64,000 nt of DNA, from positions 11,160,001 to 11,224,000 of the forward strand of contig JANJXV010000013.1 of the NCBI GenBank assembly GCA_024803745.1. Direction: 5' to 3'. A program made the position numbers and the translations under genes. The stretch is from Megascapheus bottae. Its lineage: Eukaryota > Chordata > Mammalia > Rodentia > Geomyidae. Within the stretch, counting starts at the first letter, position 1. Each line of letters opens with the position of its first letter. This document shows, piece by piece, positions 62,040 through 64,000 of this stretch. Below the pieces are notes generated by a model that worked only from the letters and a program-made list of their open reading frames with translations, was not told the origin of the DNA and made no database searches.

Positions 62040-62265
62040 CTAGAAGAAGAAAATTACTTTATCAAGATAGGCCTTCAGTACTTTGATACTATAGACATGT
62101 ATAGTTAAATTTCAGGGCAAGAAATAAATCAAGCAAATGCAAATATTTTAAAGTTACTTTCAAAAATTTCATATAACAAGAGATTAAAATATAGCTCATA
62201 TCATTTTGCTTTCTGACTCACAGAAGTCATGTATGTAATATGTCTACATAGAAAAACATGTGAAT

Positions 62266-62418
62266 GGGCCAGGTGAATAGCATGGTGGTAGAGTGCTCGC
62301 CTAGCATGCACAAAACCCTAGGTTTGATTCCTCAGTATCACATACACCAAAAAAGAAAAAAAAAAAAAGAAAAAGAAAAAGAGAAGTGCCCAGGCCCTGA
62401 GTTCAAGTCCCAGGACAG
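62266..62418 (+). mobile_element. SINE family A with expanded A linker
   Basis: Left arm complete (GGGCCAGGTGAATAGCATGG to TATCACATACACC), then an A/G-rich stretch (62347-62383), then only the last part of the right arm (GTGCCCAGGCCCTGAGTTC). Confidence 0.82.
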
Positions 62419-62596
62419 AAGAAAAAGAAGAGGAGGAGGAAGAGGAAGAGGTAGAAGAAGAGGAAGAGGAAGAGGAGGAGGTGAAGGAGGAGGAGGAGGA
62501 GGAGGAGGAGGGGGAGGGGGAGGAGGCGGAGGGGGAGGAGGAGGAGGAGGAAAAGGAGGAGAAGGAGGAGAAGAGGAAGAAGAAAAAAGAAAAACC
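62416..62596 (+). repeat. (GGA)n / (GAA)n purine tract
   Basis: About 180 bases almost purely of GGA and GAA units on the plus strand, grown from the SINE tail; the EMSY transcript has the pyrimidine complement. Confidence 0.95.
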
Positions 62597-62799
62597 TGAA
62601 AGTAGGGATTTAACTCACATATTTCTACTGAAAAACATTAGCTCAGGTGCTACAATAACTGGAAACACTCTCCAAATGTCTTCCCCCAAAATAAGTGATT
62701 AGGACATCTTCTCTGATTAGCCCCTGAAATAATTTCTTAGACTTGCCTAAGATTCAAGCTCTTCTCTCCTGGGTACTTGAAAGTACTGTGTGATAGCAA

Positions 62800-63455
62800 A
62801 ACAATGTTCACTGCAGCATTATTTACCATAGCTTCGATTTGGAACCAACCTAGATGCCCCTCAGTAGATGATTGGATCAGGAAGATGTGGTACTTATACA
62901 CAATGGAATTCTCTGCTACCATCAGAAAGAATGGCATCACCCCATTCATAAGGAAATGGAAAAAAATCATATTAAGTGAAGCAAGCCAACCCAAAGGAAC
63001 ATAGGCCCCATGGTTTCCCTCATTTGTAATAATTAGTTCACATCTAGGACTCCTAGCAGAGAGGATCACAATAGCTCAAAAGCTATATACATATGGTCAT
63101 ATAGGATGAGACTAAACAAAATGAACTCTAGGATATGGAAACCTGAGGCTGATCTTTGTGACGGCTGTTCTCAATGTGCTATGTGCAGTTATTTCTTTTC
63201 TCTTTTTTTCTCCTTATGGTTAATCTCATGTGATTACTATATCTGACTTTGTTACCTGGTGTATTATATATACATTTATTTGTTTATTTGAAATAGGGCA
63301 GGGGAGAAAACAAGATGATTGGGAAGGAGTGGGGGAGGAAAAAGGGGACAAAAACTTGAGGAGTATCAGTGTTCAAGAAGTAATGCACCTACTACCTGAC
63401 AAATGTAACTGTAACCCCTCTATACTTACCCCAACAATAAAAGAAAAAAAAAAGT
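62800..63455 (+). mobile_element. LINE-1 3' part (CTGTAACCCCTC lineage)
   Basis: TTCACTGCAGCATTATTTACC, ACAATGGAATTCTCTGCTACC, then a 3' UTR ending TGTAACTGTAACCCCTC and AACAATAAAAG. Parallel to 35800-36445. Confidence 0.88.
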
Positions 63456-63581
63456 ACTGTGTGAGTACTGAAAAATAGAGGAACAAAACATTCTGACTTC
63501 AGCACAGCCAATTCCTAGCTACGTGATCTTGGGCAAGTCTTGTTTCACTTTTGGACCTGTTTCTTTAATCCAAAATGAACT

Positions 63582-63660
63582 TAAGGTTAGGGTACGGCTC
63601 AAGTACAGAGGTGCAAGACCTTTTTCAAACCCCAGAACCACTACCACCAAAAAATTAAAA
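63582..63660 (+). mobile_element. ID-like fragment
   Basis: TTAGGGTACGGCTCAAG to TTTTCAAACCCCAGAACC plus A-rich end. Confidence 0.5.
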
Positions 63661-63845
63661 TAGTGGTAGAGTTAGCTTGACTATCATGCACAAAAACCTG
63701 GGTTCGATTCCTCAGTACCACATACCTAGAAAAAGCCAGAAATGGTGCTGTTGCTCAAGTGGTAGAGCTCTAGCCTTGAGAAAGCCCAAGGGCAGTATTC
63801 AGGCCCTGAGTTCAAGTCCCAGGACTGGCAATAAAATAAAACAAA
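63661..63845 (+). mobile_element. SINE family A, 5'-damaged
   Basis: TAGTGGTAGAGTTAGCTTG to TCCCAGGACTGGC with an (AAAAT)-type tail. Confidence 0.88.
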
Positions 63846-63917
63846 AGGAACAGTACCTTCAAGACCTAAAATCCTCGCACCTACAAAGACAATTATCACA
63901 GTTGACTAATTAATTAG

Positions 63918-64000
63918 GTCAGGCATGGTTGTGCACATTGCTAATACCACTACTGAGGGAGTTAGGAAAGGAGGATGGAGAGGCCAGCCTATATGACAGG
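63918..64000 (+). mobile_element. B1-like SINE, cut by the window end
   Basis: GGTCAGGCATGGTTGTGCAC to GGAGAGGCCAGCCTATATG; continues past 64000. Confidence 0.6.

Noticed and set aside
62264..62599. Open frame with long Gly and Glu runs
   Set aside because: Made by the SINE at 62266 and the GGA/GAA simple repeat; no start context, homology or splice structure.
1..64000. Bacterial-type features: operons, CRISPR arrays, attachment sites, ribosome binding sites
   Set aside because: The window is a spliced mammalian gene with SINEs and LINEs; direct repeats are target duplications or microsatellites, not spaced arrays.

Overview
The window is vertebrate nuclear DNA from a rodent. It holds the central part of one split gene on the minus strand, EMSY (BRCA2-interacting transcriptional repressor). 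Seventeen coding exons can be placed to the base from 61940-62039 (most 5') down to 501-1064 (most 3'). Every internal boundary has GT-AG sites, the exon phases join without a break, and the 3212 coding bases carry one open frame of about 1070 codons. Judged against the human protein as I remember it, this is about residues 24-1094 of about 1322. The start codon and N-terminus lie beyond position 64000, and the last exons, stop codon and 3' UTR lie before position 1. I see no second gene and no functional RNA gene.

Layout along the coding direction (right to left): 62039-55730 encodes the ENT domain and the HP1-contact region; 54001-51497 encodes a Ser/Pro/Thr-rich stretch with a basic nuclear localisation signal; 46838-23084 encodes long Ser/Thr/Val/Ile-rich low-complexity repression regions with one Gln-rich segment; 18948-6321 encodes a Ser/Gln/Glu-rich stretch including a 42-base microexon; 3416-501 encodes the Gln-rich C-terminal third.

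The introns are full of retroposons. Two SINE families dominate. Family A is a dimer: a tRNA-Ala/ID-like left arm joined to a right arm of about 95 bases. Family B has a B1-like (7SL-like) left arm joined to a version of the same right arm. Family A fits the IDL-Geo SINE described from kangaroo rats and pocket gophers, so I infer a geomyoid rodent (Heteromyidae or Geomyidae, perhaps Dipodomys). The genus is a guess. There are also 3' ends of several LINE-1 lineages, one MaLR-type LTR, older B1 and B1-ID elements, and simple repeats.

I found no undescribed gene system. The points most worth a second look are in the retroposons: a tail-less 37-base SINE fragment between 17-base direct repeats (48437-48507), a partly duplicated SINE flanked as one unit by one target duplication (12796-13176), and a right arm shared by two SINE families. 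In the gene itself, look at the weak splice donor after 3265, the in-frame 42-base microexon, an enlarged Gln run, and a 180-base purine tract near the first exon in the window.
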